From NCBI GenBank assembly GCA_030789695.1, contig CM061142.1, forward strand, positions 360,368,257 through 360,432,256: a stretch of DNA of 64,000 nt. The letters are read 5' to 3'. The DNA is from Scilla litardierei. Taxonomy: Eukaryota; Streptophyta; Magnoliopsida; Asparagales; Asparagaceae. Of the stretch, positions 20,401-32,620 are shown piece by piece; within the stretch, counting starts at the first letter, position 1; each line of letters starts with the position of its first letter. The translations under genes and the position numbers were made by a program. The notes beneath the pieces were generated by a model, which saw nothing but the letters and a program-made list of their open reading frames with translations, made no database searches and was not told the origin of the DNA.

Positions 20401-20690
20401 ACTTGGTTATGTGATAGTGTGTGATAGCTATATAAGGGATGTATATGACTATATGGATGATTGAAGTACGTGTATGAATTTGACTTTCTATAATAGGTAT
20501 AAGTATAGAACGTATATATATATATATATATACACACGTGTTTGTAGTATTAATGTTTGACTACCTAGTGCATATATAAGCATTTGTAGTAACTATACAT
20601 GGTTTGAATTATAGTGTGATATGATTGGGGTAGTTACTAGAGTGGCTAAATACTTTTATAGTTAGAAAGTCCGAGGACGGACTTTATTCT

Positions 20691-20703
20691 AAGGTGGGTA
20701 GGA
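20691..20703 (+). other. LARD1 polypurine tract
   Basis: AAGGTGGGTAGGA directly precedes the 3' LTR start TGTCACGG. The same tract precedes the LARD2 and LARD3 3' LTRs. Confidence 0.8.
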
Positions 20704-21647
20704 TGTCACGGTCGCTTTTCGATCGTACGTTTTTCGTGCGCGAACTTTCCTTTCGTACGCGTTTTTTTAGTAGCCTCTTCTTGTATCCCAAACGTGTGAT
20801 GTGATATGTCGTTGTGACCCTCTGAAAGAGTGGGATTTTACGTGAACGTCATTTCACGGCTCATTCTTCCACAAATCAGCTTTGTTTGAAGGGGCTCGTA
20901 AATTTAGCCTTCGATGTTTAACCTTTCTATTTTTAGTTCCATTTTCCATTAACCTAGCACGTGTCCGACCATCATAGTCTTGACCCTCTCGTCGACACGG
21001 TCGTCCCAATATTTTTCTTGTATTTATCAGACACCATTAGACCGATCTATCGATCTAATCACTTTCAATCTGTATTTAGCCCTAGCTAATCCCTAAATCA
21101 AAATCCTAATTAAACCTAGTTAAATCTAATCCCTTGTATCATACGTATCATATGAAATCTCCCTTAGCTATTTGTCACCCTATATTAAACTAAGCTCTAC
21201 CCCCTCCCTCAAACATCTTCTCTCTCCAATCACCTTAACTATACCCCCTTTTCTAACCCTATTTAGCAACATAACCCTTCACATTTCTAACTCATGCAAT
21301 GCCCTAGGATTGACAGCTGCCATCAACCGAGAACTCACGTCCAACACACGTGACTCGCCGGCCATCAACCTCCAGTGATCCCCTTCGTCGCCGGCCACCT
21401 CTTCTCTCTCTCCTCTCCCCCCTTTCCCCTTTGGCTGCCAAACACTCCAACCAAGCAAAACCACTGGCCTCCCCTTACCTGCTTGCTGCCGGCCACCATA
21501 CCGCTGGCCAAGCCGCCCAGCAGCCTACCCTACTCCTGCCAACCATCATCCCATCGACAACCACCCTCGTCCACCCTCCACAAGGCCAAACAGCCCCAAA
21601 ACCCTAAAACTGTCATTCACCCCTTAAAACCCAAGGCCCAGCCTTTG
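20704..21647 (+). repeat. LARD1 3' LTR, segment 1
   Basis: It starts TGTCACGGTCGC and parallels 14554 onward, with TATATTAA at about 21181. It is interrupted after CTTTG (21643-21647) by LARD2 and resumes at 30361. Confidence 0.88.
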
Positions 21648-24522
21648 TGTAACGCCCCGCTTCCCAAAAGACACCGGAAGCGAGAGCGTTACGCGGTCCG
21701 CTTGAACTGGAGCGGTGAAGCTCGAGTTCAATAAGTGTCTGTGATAAAAACACAGATGAGGTTCTTGCATTTACGTATCAGAACAATCAGAAACACTTCA
21801 GAAAATAAAGCCACATCCAGAGTTTAAGGTTCATACACGAAATTAAACAAGCCACAGCTGGGCTAACGTAGCAACAAGAAAATGGAACGTACACAAAAAC
21901 AACTACAACGTCTGAAAAGGAAACTAGGAAAGAAGTAAAGTGCGAGGGTCCACTAATCCTCTGCTGGAAGAGGCACTACGTCAGGTGGGAACTCCGGACT
22001 CTCCAAATCTGGCGTCTCGTACAGGTCCTCCGGGTACTCAAGCGCTGAATCTGACATACATCCACAAACAATGAATGTATGTCAGCTAGGGGTATGCAAG
22101 AAAAGTTAGCATCCCGAAACAAGATATATGACAGATATGATTTTAAGAAAGCATTTTAAATATTTTAAAGAAACGACTAGCAGCAATTTAACATTTAACA
22201 ATTTTATAGAAACAGAACGAGCATCCCTAACATGCAGTTCTAGACGGTTGCAAGATTAAAGTTAAGAATTTCTCTGAGTTCATTAGCATGACAATTTTCC
22301 AAGAGACCAAAGTGAGCGTTGCAAGTTCCATGTCAAGAGTTCACATCTAATCTAGGGTTCTCGCCTTTAGGTCGTGATGAGAAGGTCGTTCCTCTCACAG
22401 GGGCTTACCGTGATTGACGCTAACCCACCGCGTGCGGGTGGTGCTCTTGAGGAGAGTACCCTTCATATGCCCAGTGGCCGCTCAACCCTAACCCCACACA
22501 AAAGTTTGCCGAAACACGAGCCGGCCTAGTCGACTCACAGGACATCACGAATTCATGATACCGCCTTCGAGGCGCACGATTTTCATGATGTCCATATTTG
22601 TTAGGCATGTCAAGACTCAATGAATTTCACTGTTATTAACATTATTACATAATTGTGACAGTTCCACACAGCAAGAGAGGGTTAGACAGTTTTATTAGTG
22701 ATCACAAAATGATGACGAGCACGAGTTTTCATTGGACTTGCTACAGAAAGTATATTTTCTCTCATAATTGATTAAAATTAAGGTATATCATATGATATAC
22801 CGTTGGATCCCAAATTTTGTCTTGATCGTCACGGTGTCATTTTCTCACGTCACTTCACGTCTAATTTTTAAGTTATTCAACAATACGTGAAAGCGGCGTA
22901 AAAGTGCCGAAACTTCAAAAAATCATAGCAATTCATATACTTGCCTGTTTTTGACGTTCTTGGTTTCGTTGGTAACGTCTCGACGAGTACTACACTACGA
23001 AGGAGACGGTTCGCTGGTTCGACAAAACGAAAAATCAGAATAGGCATTTTTCGATCAGAACAGATTTACAACAAGCTCCAACGACGTCTAATCACCCGGT
23101 TTTATTAAGTTCTCTACTTTACGGTGTGGGTTAAGAGTCTTTAGGGGATTTACTAACCGGAAGTGCAGCGAGGGATCGGATGACGTCAACGGGCAGCGGC
23201 GACGCGTGTAACTCCGAAACAGCGAGCGTCGAGTGTCGGAAAACTGCCGTAGACACGCGTGGAGGTGGCAGCGGCTGTTTGCATGGCTGGAGTTTGGGCG
23301 CGTCGGATCTCGGAGGGGAGATACCGGAGTGCGTGATGAATGGAGGGGTGGTGTGGCATGTGTTCTCTTCGTGGGCGAGTGCAATGAGAGAAATCCGTTG
23401 CGAGATGGAAGGAGCTATGTGCCGGCGCTCGTTCGCTGCTAGGCGTCGCCTGGGCGTGGAGCGGAGGAAGTCCACGGCTGCGCCGCGTGGTGGAGGCCGT
23501 AGACGGGGAAATGGGCGGAGGCAATGTAGTCTCGGTGTGGGCTGTGGTGGGGAGGAGCCGCAAGGAGATGAGGAGGGGAACACCGTGCACTGGGCGTTTG
23601 CATTGTGCGGGGGCTGCAGGGTGCGCACGCTGTCCTCTTGCACGGAGAAGAAGGAGGCCAGGGCGTTGTGTGGATCTGGGTGCAGGCGCTCGTCGACCTG
23701 GGCTGCCTCGCGAGGGTGTTGGGGGGATGGAGCTGCGTGGAAATGGGGTCGCGAGGTGAACGTGGGTTGCGTGGAGATGAATGATAGCAGGCGGCGGCTG
23801 CGGTTTGGCGTTGAGGAGAAAAACGAAGGAGAGCCTGCCTTAGGGTTTCTTTAGGGGGAGGATCACGTGAGTAGGTGAGCAGCTTAGCTTAGGGTTTATT
23901 TTATATAAGTTTTCTATTTTGAGAACTTTGTGTGTGTGGGGTTGTAAGTGTAGGGTACTGACGTGTCCTAGGTTACTTACATGCTAGCCATAGGTGTGTG
24001 GGGCTTGGTTTGTGCTGCACGTGGAGAACTTGGCTAAAGCTTTAGGTTATTATTATTATTATGTTCATGGGTAAATTCAAATGAATTTTTAATGGTTATA
24101 GCTGGGTGTGTTGTGATTTCGGCCATGGGTAAATTCAAAACGTGGGGGGTTTTAATGTTAAGTTATAATAGGGAAGGATTTGAATTGCTATTAAAAGTAT
24201 TGAAATTAAATGGGTTTTAATCAAGAGAAATAAGGGCCCATTAATTAGGTTTAAATGGGTTTATAAAAGGAAGGCTTTCAAACATTCAAAAGTTTTAAAT
24301 TAGAATTTGAATTCAAAAGTAAAATTGAATTAATTAGAAATAATTATTAGAAAGAATTAGCTTAGTAGTTTAAAAATAATAATAATAATAAGTCTGAAAA
24401 GATAATAGAAGTGGATACGGGTACGGATACGGGTACGGGTACAGAAACGTCGAACAACGGTTACGAAAGAAATCACACGAGAGAAATACAGATAAATGTA
24501 ACGATGAAAACTGGTCATTACT
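21648..24522 (-). repeat. LARD2 3' LTR (2875 bp)
   Basis: On the plus strand it begins TGTAACGCCCCGCTTCCC and ends GGTCATTACT (last base changed from A). The minus-strand TATA (TATATAAAA) is at about 23899-23908. Overlapping frames in the GC-rich block 23131-23854 run in both directions but are broken in the other LTR copy, so I do not call them genes. Confidence 0.88.
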
Positions 24523-27464
24523 TCCTACCCACCTTAAAACGATTCTGTCCTCGGAATCTTATCGGCTAAGACACGGGAAAAACGTAATGGTAACGCTCGC
24601 ATCTCCTCTTCTAAAGCATACCTACAATAAATAACTATCATGCCATATCCAAATAATATTTCTAATACTAACATCAACACCAATAATATTACCACTGATA
24701 ATACCAATCAACGTCCCTGCTAATAGTAGTAACATTACACATACACACATTACTAATTACGTATTAACATAACATGTTTAATATATTAACATCCTACGAA
24801 TATAATCCAACCAATATCATACTCGGTGAATAGTAACACTTTACTACGCAACCGCATCAATTTACTAGCTGCTGCAAGTGTGTCATCACCTTGCACACTC
24901 ACAATATTACTAATACACAATGTATTATATCTCATACACTCACAATCTATAATGATATAGGCCACATGTCGCTTAAATATACCACTAGCACATAAATACA
25001 ATCATTCTTAGTCAATTAACACTTACATCGTACAATCACTTTTACATACCGCATATTACGATATACACATTATAATACAACTCACTACACGTATATACAT
25101 GCACATAATACCTTACACCATACAGAGATTTATATAAGCCTTACTCCTAGCACTAGGGTCAACGTAATCTACTCACCTTAGGATTCAAGTCTGTCTTCAG
25201 ACTTCCCTAAATAGGCCGACATAGGGGTGAGCGGACTTAGACACTAAGGTCATTCTATCCCAGTCATACATACATCATAATGAAACCATATACATCCATT
25301 TGCATACACTTACTCATGTATCACGCACTTTCAAATACTTATACATACGTTTATTTCACATACATATACATACTTACACTACTACACGCCTATCTCGTAT
25401 CTATATAAAACAGTTATATACACACACACCGGTATTCACGACCATGGTAATTTACTTAGGGCTAGTACACCATTACATACATCCATATTCGTAGTCACAA
25501 CATCCGACTATACATACTTCCTGGTATACACATGCTCATACATCATCCCGTAGGGGTAATTATAACAATTCTACTATATATAAAACACACTTGTTCATAC
25601 AATATATATTTATACACACACCTATAACTAACCACATACATATACACGCACGAGTACACGCCAGACATTCTAACATATAAATCACACAATAAATCTGCAC
25701 ACACAACTATACGTACACTTATTATCATTACACCTAACATGTATATCATTGTACTAGCATACAATTACAACCATTAACAAGTACGGCTAAGATACCTATA
25801 CTTCTCGTAACTAACCAATACTAAATCTAATATGCTCAGATATTCCTATATTGATATAGCCAATCACTCGCCTAGATATAAGTATAACACTTACTACTCT
25901 ATACTCGACTATATACATTTGTGTCACGTATTACCATACATGCACATATAACACAATAGATAATTACACTATATTAATATACTAAGGGTAAGCACACTCA
26001 TACATGGGTGGTATATAGAGATTCGCACACACGGGTCCACACTCACTATCTATTTACAAGCAGTACAACAATACCACAATCAATGCTAAATGTCTCACTA
26101 AGCAGTGATAAGCTCTAAAGTGATAACTAAGCAAGTGTAGGTTTCAGGGTTGAATGATCAATGAAATAATGTTGTGATGGACGGTTTCGAATGTGGCATG
26201 GATAAGAGAGTAGTTTGGTTGGGTGAGATAAAATATTTATGAACAAAATAAGAAGATAAAGATGTGTGTAAGAAAACAATATCGTCATAACTTACGTAAA
26301 ATAGTGAGCATCCGGTAGGAGTTAAGACGTAAAAATGTGATCAATCAAATAATAGGTGAAGAGTAATATGGGCCTAGTGATGTAGTGCTTGTTTTGCAAA
26401 TGGAAAATAGGTTTGTAAAAAGAATTTTTTTTCTTAAAATATATGAAGACAAAGATTATAAAACTGACACACAGGATATTGAAACTCTATTTAATCCCAG
26501 GAAAGTATTTTAGAAGTAGGTATCGATGACCGTTTCGAAGTACATTAGTAAGAAAAAGAGATGACATTTGAACTAGCTAATTAGAAATAAAGTTTTTTTA
26601 AAAAAAGTTCATTGCATGAGGAAAATAGAGTAGATATACAAGGTTGGGTTTAAGTCGATTGAAGTGTAGAAAATCTAAGTAAAGGTTTTCGAATTGATTT
26701 TAAACTTAGCGAAGAATTCAATAAAAGAAATGTCGAAAATACTTTTTAAAGGACCCTGGATCTGCAAAGGGGAGGTTCGAGGTCAAAGATTGCGGACCTG
26801 AAGAGTTTATGTGAATAGGGGACAAGGAAAAAGGTTCGATGATCGAAACGTACGTACGACTAAGAAGTAACTCCTGTGAACACACTATGATGGCTTTCTG
26901 CGATCACTAACATGGAAGTGAAATGATTAGTAAATAGTAAAATCAGGGGGAAAATGATCATTGGGTCGACTAAGGTTTAGCACTAGGGTTTATCAACGTA
27001 CTAGACTGTGATAGGGAAGCCGAGGTAAGAGTTCGTTGAGGATCGAGATCGAGATCTTATCTATAGATATGGAATATTCGACGCTTCGAAGTCTACTCAT
27101 TGCAGGCGTCTCAGGTTCGACTTGCACAGCGACGATCGCTACGTTCGGTTGGGCCATAGATTCGATAAATCTAAGCGAACGACTAACGAAACTCGAAAAT
27201 CTAATATGATCAGAGTTGGATGATCAATCGCTAAGGTGACTTTGAGGATGATAATACTAAGTTGTGGTAAGGGTGTCTAACTAATGAGCAGGAGCGTCTA
27301 ACTAACTCTTCCTATTATCCGGATATTGGGTTCCTATCGCACTGAGACAAGGCATTCGAGTAATTTTGCGTATGAACTAATTCTGGATGTTTTGGCTAAT
27401 GAAACGTGTTCTTATTGTTCTGAATTTCACAGTTGCATGACCTACATGGGCCACCACTAAAACC
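24523..27464 (-). other. LARD2 non-coding interior
   Basis: The plus strand is AC/TA-rich from about 24620 to 26080, the complement of the TG/TA tract in LARD1. For example, both carry a homologous piece around ATGTATGAGTGT (LARD1 about 18897-18910; LARD2 about 26000, minus). The minus-strand leader follows the 5' LTR at 27464. The PPT (minus AAGGTGGGTAGGA) is at about 24523-24535. No gene is seen. Confidence 0.8.
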
Positions 27465-30355
27465 TATAACGCCCCGCTTCCCAAAAGACACCGGAAGCGA
27501 GAGCGTTACGCGGTCCGCTTGAACTGGAGCGGTGAAGCTCGAGTTCAATAAGCGGTTGTGATAAAAACATAGAAGAGGTTCTTGCATTTGCGTACCAGAA
27601 CAATCAGAAACACTTCAGAAAATAAAGCCACATCCAGAGTTTAAGGTTCATACACGAAATTAAACAAGCCACAGCTGGGCTAAAGTAGAACCAAGAAAAT
27701 GGAACGTACACGAAAACAACTACAACGTCTGAAAAGGAAACTAGGAAAGCAGTAAAGTGCGAGGGTCCACTAATCCTCTGTTGGAAGAGGCACTGCGTCA
27801 GGTGCGAACTCCTGACTCTCCAAATCTGGCGTCTTGTACAGGTCCTCCGGGTCCTCCGGGTACTCAAGCGCTGAATCTGACATACATCCACAAAAAATGA
27901 ATGTATGTCAGCTCGGGGTATGCAAGAAAAGTTAGCATCCCGAAACAAGATATATGACAGATATGATTTTAAGAAAGCATTTTAAATATTTTAAAGAAAC
28001 GACTAGCAGCAATTTAACATTTAACAATTTTATAGAAACAGAACGAGCATCCCTAACATGCAGTTCTAGACGGTTGCAAGATTAAAGTTAAGATTTTCTC
28101 TGAGTTCATTAGCATGACAATTTTCCAAGAGACCAAAGTTAGCGTTGCAAGTTTCATGTCAAGAGTTCACATCTAATCTAGAGTTCTCGCCTTTAGGTCG
28201 TGATGAGAAGGTCGTTCCTCTCACAGGGGCTTACCGTGTTTGACGCTAACCCACCGCGTGCGGGTGGTGCTCTTGAGGAGAGTACCCATCATACGCCCAG
28301 TGGCCGCTCAACCCTAACCCCACCCAAAAGTTTGTCGGAACACGAGCCGGCCTAGTCGACTCACAGGACATCACGAATTCACGATACCGCCTTCGAGGCG
28401 CACGATTTTCACGATGTCCATATTTGTTAGGCATGTCAAGACTCACTGAATTTCACTGTTATTAACATTATTACATAATTGTGACAGTTCCACACAGCAA
28501 GAGAGGGTTAGACAGTTTTATTAGCGATCACAAAATGATGACGAGCATGAGTTTTCATTGGACTTGCTACAGAAAGTATATTTTCTCTCATAATTGATTA
28601 AAATTAAGGTATATCATATGATATACAGTTGGATCCCAAATTTTGTCTTGATCATCATGGTGTCATTTTCTCACGTCATTTCACGTCTAATTTTTAAGTT
28701 ATTCAACAATACGTGAAAGCGGCGTAAAAGTGCCGAAACTTCAAAAAATCATATCAATTCATATACTTGCCTGTTTTTGACGTTCTTGGTGTCGTTGGAA
28801 ACGTCTCGACGAGTACTATGCTACGAAGGAGACAGTTCACTGGTTTGACAAAATGAAAAATCAGAATAGGCATTTTTCGATCAGAACAGATTTACAACAA
28901 GCTCCTACGACGTCTAATCACCCGGTTTTATTAAGTTCTCTACTTTACGGTGTGGGTTAAGAGTCTTTAGGGGGTAGATCTACTAACCGGAAGTGCAGCG
29001 AGGGATCAGATGACGTCAACGGGCAGCGACGACGCGTGCAACTCTGAAACAGCGAGCGTCGAGTGTCGGAAAACTACCGTCGACACGCGTGGAGGCGGCA
29101 TCGGTTGTCTGCGTGGCTGGAGTTTGGGCGCGTCGGATCTCGGAGGGGAGATGCCGGCGTGCGTGATAAAGGGAGGAGTGGCGCGACCTATGTTCTCTTC
29201 GTGGGTGAGGGCAATGAGAGAAAGCCGCTCCGAGATGGAAGGAGCTGCGTGCCGACGCTCGTTCGCTGCTAGGCGTCGCCTGGGCGTGGAGCGGAGGAAG
29301 TCCACGGCTACTTCGCGTGGTGGAGGCCGTAAACAGGGCAATGTGCGGAGGCAATGGAGTCTCGGTGTGGGCTGTGGTGGGGAGGAGCCTTAAGGAGATG
29401 AGGAGGGGAACACCGTGCACTGGGTGTTTGCATCGTACGGGGGCTGCAGGGTGCGCGCGCTGTCCTCTTGCACGGAGAAGAAGGAGGCCATGGCGTTGCG
29501 TGGATCTGGGTGTGGGCGCTCATCGGCCCGGGCTGCCTCGTGAGGGTGTTGGCGGGGATGGAGCTGCGGGGAAATCGGTTCGCGAGGTGAACGTGGGTTG
29601 CGTGGAGATGAATGATAGCAGGCGGCGGCTGCGGTTTGGCATTGTGGAGAAAAAAAAGGAGAGCCTGCCTTAGGGTTTCTTTAGGGGGAGGCTCATGTGA
29701 GTTGGTGAGTAGCTTAGCTTAGGGTTTATTTTATATAAGTTTTCTATTTTGAGAACTTTGTGTGTGTGGGGTTGTAAGTGTAGGGTACTGACGTGTCCTA
29801 GGTTACTTACATGCTAGCCATAGGTGTGTGGGGCTTGGTTTGTGCAGCACGTGGAGAACTTGGCTAAAGCTTCAGGTTATTATTATTATTATGTTCATGG
29901 GTAAATTCAAATGAATTTTTAATGGTTATAGCTGGGTGTGTTGTGATTTCGGCCATGGGTAAATTCAAAATGTGGGGGTTTTTAATGTTAAGTTATAATA
30001 GGGAAGGATTTGAATTGCTATTAAAAGTATTGAAATTAAATGGGTTTTAATCAAGAGAAATAAGGGCCCATTAATTAGGTTTAAATGGGTTTATAAAAGG
30101 AAGGCTTTCAAACATTCAAAAGTTTTAAATTAGAATTTGAATTCAAAAGTAAAATTGAATTAATTAGAAATAATTATTAGAAAGAATTATCTTAGTAGTT
30201 TAAAAATAATAATAATAATAATAAGTCTAAAAAGATAATAGAAGTGGATACGGGTACAGATACGGGTACGGTTACAGAAACGTCGAACAACGGTTACGAA
30301 AGAAATCACACGAGAGAAATACAGATAAATGTAACGATGAAAACTGGTCGTTACA
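27465..30355 (-). repeat. LARD2 5' LTR (2891 bp)
   Basis: It is nearly identical to 21648-24522. It differs by point changes, a 9-base duplication in the CTCCGGGTC stretch near 27845 and extra ATA units near 30205. The left terminal TG is TA here. The minus-strand TATA box is at about 29729-29737. Confidence 0.88.
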
Positions 30356-30360
30356 CTTTG

Positions 30361-32232
30361 TAGCCGCCGCATGCCACCTGCAGCCGCTAGCCACCACCTA
30401 GGCCGACCCCCCGGAGCCCCCTATCACCCCGGCCACCTACTGCAGCCCCTTGGACCTCCACATACCACAAAACAGCCCATATATATATATCCTAAAAACT
30501 GCCGTTTACTGGTCAAAATTTACAGTTTCCCCCTCCTGTGCTCGCTGCGCCGTTGCCGCACATCCCCTCGACGGCTGCCCAGATCCAACTGGCTGTCCCC
30601 TAGGCCGTAGACCATTGCACGGCCTTCCTTTGTCGCTGGCGTTTGTGTTGCGCGCCGCCATTCGTGCATCGTGTTACCGTGGCCGCTAGCTGTCAGTCGT
30701 ACCCTTCGCGCTACCAGAATGCAACCCTTGATGTCGTTACCTGACGTCAGGGTAGCTCTCGCGTTGTTTTAAGGTATACCTGAACCGTCTGAACCCACAC
30801 CCGCATGTTAACAAGATAAAAACTGTGATTTCATTGCTTTATTAACTCCCTAATTATTAATAATACGGGACTGTAGGTTGGGCGTTGATTGCGCACTTAG
30901 GAGGTATCTAAACTCATCGATCTGAGACTTGCAGCACATCTCTTTCAGGCAAGTGAAACTTGCCAGTTTTTGTTTAGGCCATGTTTAGGGCAATTTGTGA
31001 AATTGTGTAAAAGAGACTAGGTGGTAAAATGATAGTTGCCTAGACGCCCGTACTTGATCTAGGTTGAAAAGAAACAAGATCTGACACCCTACTTGATCTA
31101 GCTTGACAATGAAGCTAGATCCGACACCCTTGCTATGCTATAATTTCATACCCCATGTCATGTTTAATTTCAAATTAACTGTACGCAGTTTTAACTTTTT
31201 ATAACCATGTTCAAGCATTTTGCTATGTCATTTCTTGCATCAACTTGCTCTATCATGATTGTGTGGCACACGCTACTTTAAATTGTAAGCTGCAGAGAGT
31301 AGGATTTTGACTCCTACATATTGATTGAGGCTAGGCACATGCTTGTCGGTACAACCCTATGCCAAATGAAAAACACTTCCTGGCTCATGATCCAGAAGAT
31401 GGGCGCCGGTCCATATACACGTGGAGAGGTAGGGTTAAGCGACCATGCAGCGTACAAGTGTGCCCATACATCCACTTCAGCTGTAAGGCGTAAACCATGT
31501 GCACGAAGTGATAAGCTAGTATTTGTGAATTCGTGAAATAGTGTTTCGTAGTTTCTGCTACAACGTGCATGCTTTGTTATCATCATGTTCATTTTAATTG
31601 TCGCATTCTTTAAATAATATGCCATGGCATCTCATTTCAACTGCTGCATTCATTGAATTATTATGCCATGTCATCTTACTTTAAACTGCTAAGCTGCATT
31701 CTTTATACTTTATGTTTCCTTGCACAAAAGTCTCCTTTTCCATCTTTGGATATTTTTGCTGACATGTGACCTTTTCTCTTTCGGTGTCATATACGTAAGG
31801 TTTTGAGCCTGAGTTATTACAGAGGACGACCAGTTTGTTGACGTCCAGTTCGAGGATACCAGATGCCAGTCTTGATCTCAGCTGGAGGTTTCCTTTTAGT
31901 TGTTGTTTACTTTCCTAGTAGTTGCTGTTAGGTTGTTCGGTGCGTAGCACCATTACTTGTTTTAATTTCGGCCATGCTTAGGCCTTCTTTTCAGACTCTG
32001 TACTTTTCTTTATGACTATCTCTGTATGTTTGGAATAAAATCTGTGGATGTTGAATATTGGATAATTTTAATTGTCCATCTTTCTTTATTATTATTGTTG
32101 TTTCATCGTAATGCAAAGATCATGATATTGGATTAAATTACCAGACGCTTATCAAACTGTAGCTTCACAGCTCCAAGTCTGAGCAGACCTCTTAACATCT
32201 CGCCTTCCATACTTGGGAAGCGGGGCGTGACA
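30361..32232 (+). repeat. LARD1 3' LTR, segment 2
   Basis: It continues the LARD1 3' LTR after the LARD2 target duplication and matches 15505-17381. It ends GGGAAGCGGGGCGTGACA. No gene is present. Confidence 0.87.
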
Positions 32233-32237
32233 GTCGT

Positions 32238-32517
32238 TCAGTGAACTCATTCTCCAATGAGCACCTGTGTCTCGTCTCCGACTTTACCAAGTCGAATGAC
32301 CTTGAGATCATCGTCATCACTCCATGGTGAAGACAAAGACACAATGGTCTATTCGATATATCGATATCCTTTTCTTGAAACATCTACGACCATGAACAAT
32401 TTTAGACTTATGCTTCAAACGGTCAAGCAATTCTCCATGATTGAGATCCTCATCTCGATACTTGTTTGTTCTCGTATCAAGTCTCAGGACTTTACCTAAG
32501 TTCTAATGTATACCCCA
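32238..32517 (-). repeat. E 3' LTR, segment 2
   Basis: It resumes the E LTR after LARD1 and aligns with 56252-56531. The similarity stops at about 32517, marking the U3 start of this 3' LTR on the minus strand (TGGGGTATACATTAG). Confidence 0.75.
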
Positions 32518-32620
32518 TTTATTCTAGTATCTCATACCACATCTACACATAAGTCTCTTTAGACTTCATGTGGTAGAGCATTCGTGAGTGAATCTGCTAA
32601 ACCATCTTTAGTATAAACTT
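32518..32620 (-). pseudogene. E: end of copia pol (RNase H tail), decayed
   Basis: Minus-strand translation immediately upstream of the 3' LTR gives DGLADSLTNALPHE followed by a stop and a degenerate R-x-MGV-like tail. It resembles the NLADPLTKALP motif that ends copia RNase H. Its place beside the 3' LTR is where copia pol ends. Stops are present, so this is a relic. Confidence 0.5.

Larger units (their letters stand above)
17382..20703 (+). other. LARD1 non-coding interior
   Basis: There is no protein-coding frame of note. The first kilobase shares blocks with LARD3 (39664-40330), such as CGGGCCCAG(C/T)AGAA near 17765 and GCGATCAT...CGTGATCG near 18000-18030. From about 18850 to 20600 the strand is dominated by TG/TA alternation (gtgtatatg-like). 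The part ending AAGGTGGGTAGGA (20691-20703) is the polypurine tract. The LARD2 interior is a diverged homologue in the opposite orientation. Confidence 0.8.
21648..30355 (-). mobile_element. LARD2: non-autonomous LTR retrotransposon nested in the LARD1 3' LTR
   Basis: This is an 8708-bp element in the opposite orientation to LARD1. On the minus strand it reads 5' LTR (30355-27465), a leader GGTTTTAGTGGTGGCCCATG, a non-coding interior (27464-24523), a PPT and a 3' LTR (24522-21648). The target duplication CTTTG is exact (21643-21647 and 30356-30360). The two LTRs are nearly identical along their length, so the insertion is fairly recent. There is no gag or pol. Confidence 0.9.
14554..32232 (+). 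mobile_element. LARD1: large non-autonomous LTR retrotransposon
   Basis: The element consists of a 5' LTR (14554-17381), a 3.3-kb interior without coding capacity, a PPT, and a 3' LTR split by LARD2. It ends ...GGGGCGTGACA at 32232. The target duplication GTCGT is exact (14549-14553 and 32233-32237). The expected 5' TG is TT here, while the 3' LTR copy keeps TGTCACGG. The combination of long LTRs, a conserved non-coding interior and no gag or pol matches the LARD concept: it must borrow proteins from an autonomous Ty3/gypsy partner. Confidence 0.88.

Noticed and set aside
23131..23854. Overlapping 170- and 224-codon frames on both strands in the LARD2 LTR
   Set aside because: Both exist because the block is GC-rich and stop-poor. 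The sister LTR (29006-29673) breaks them, so neither is maintained as protein.
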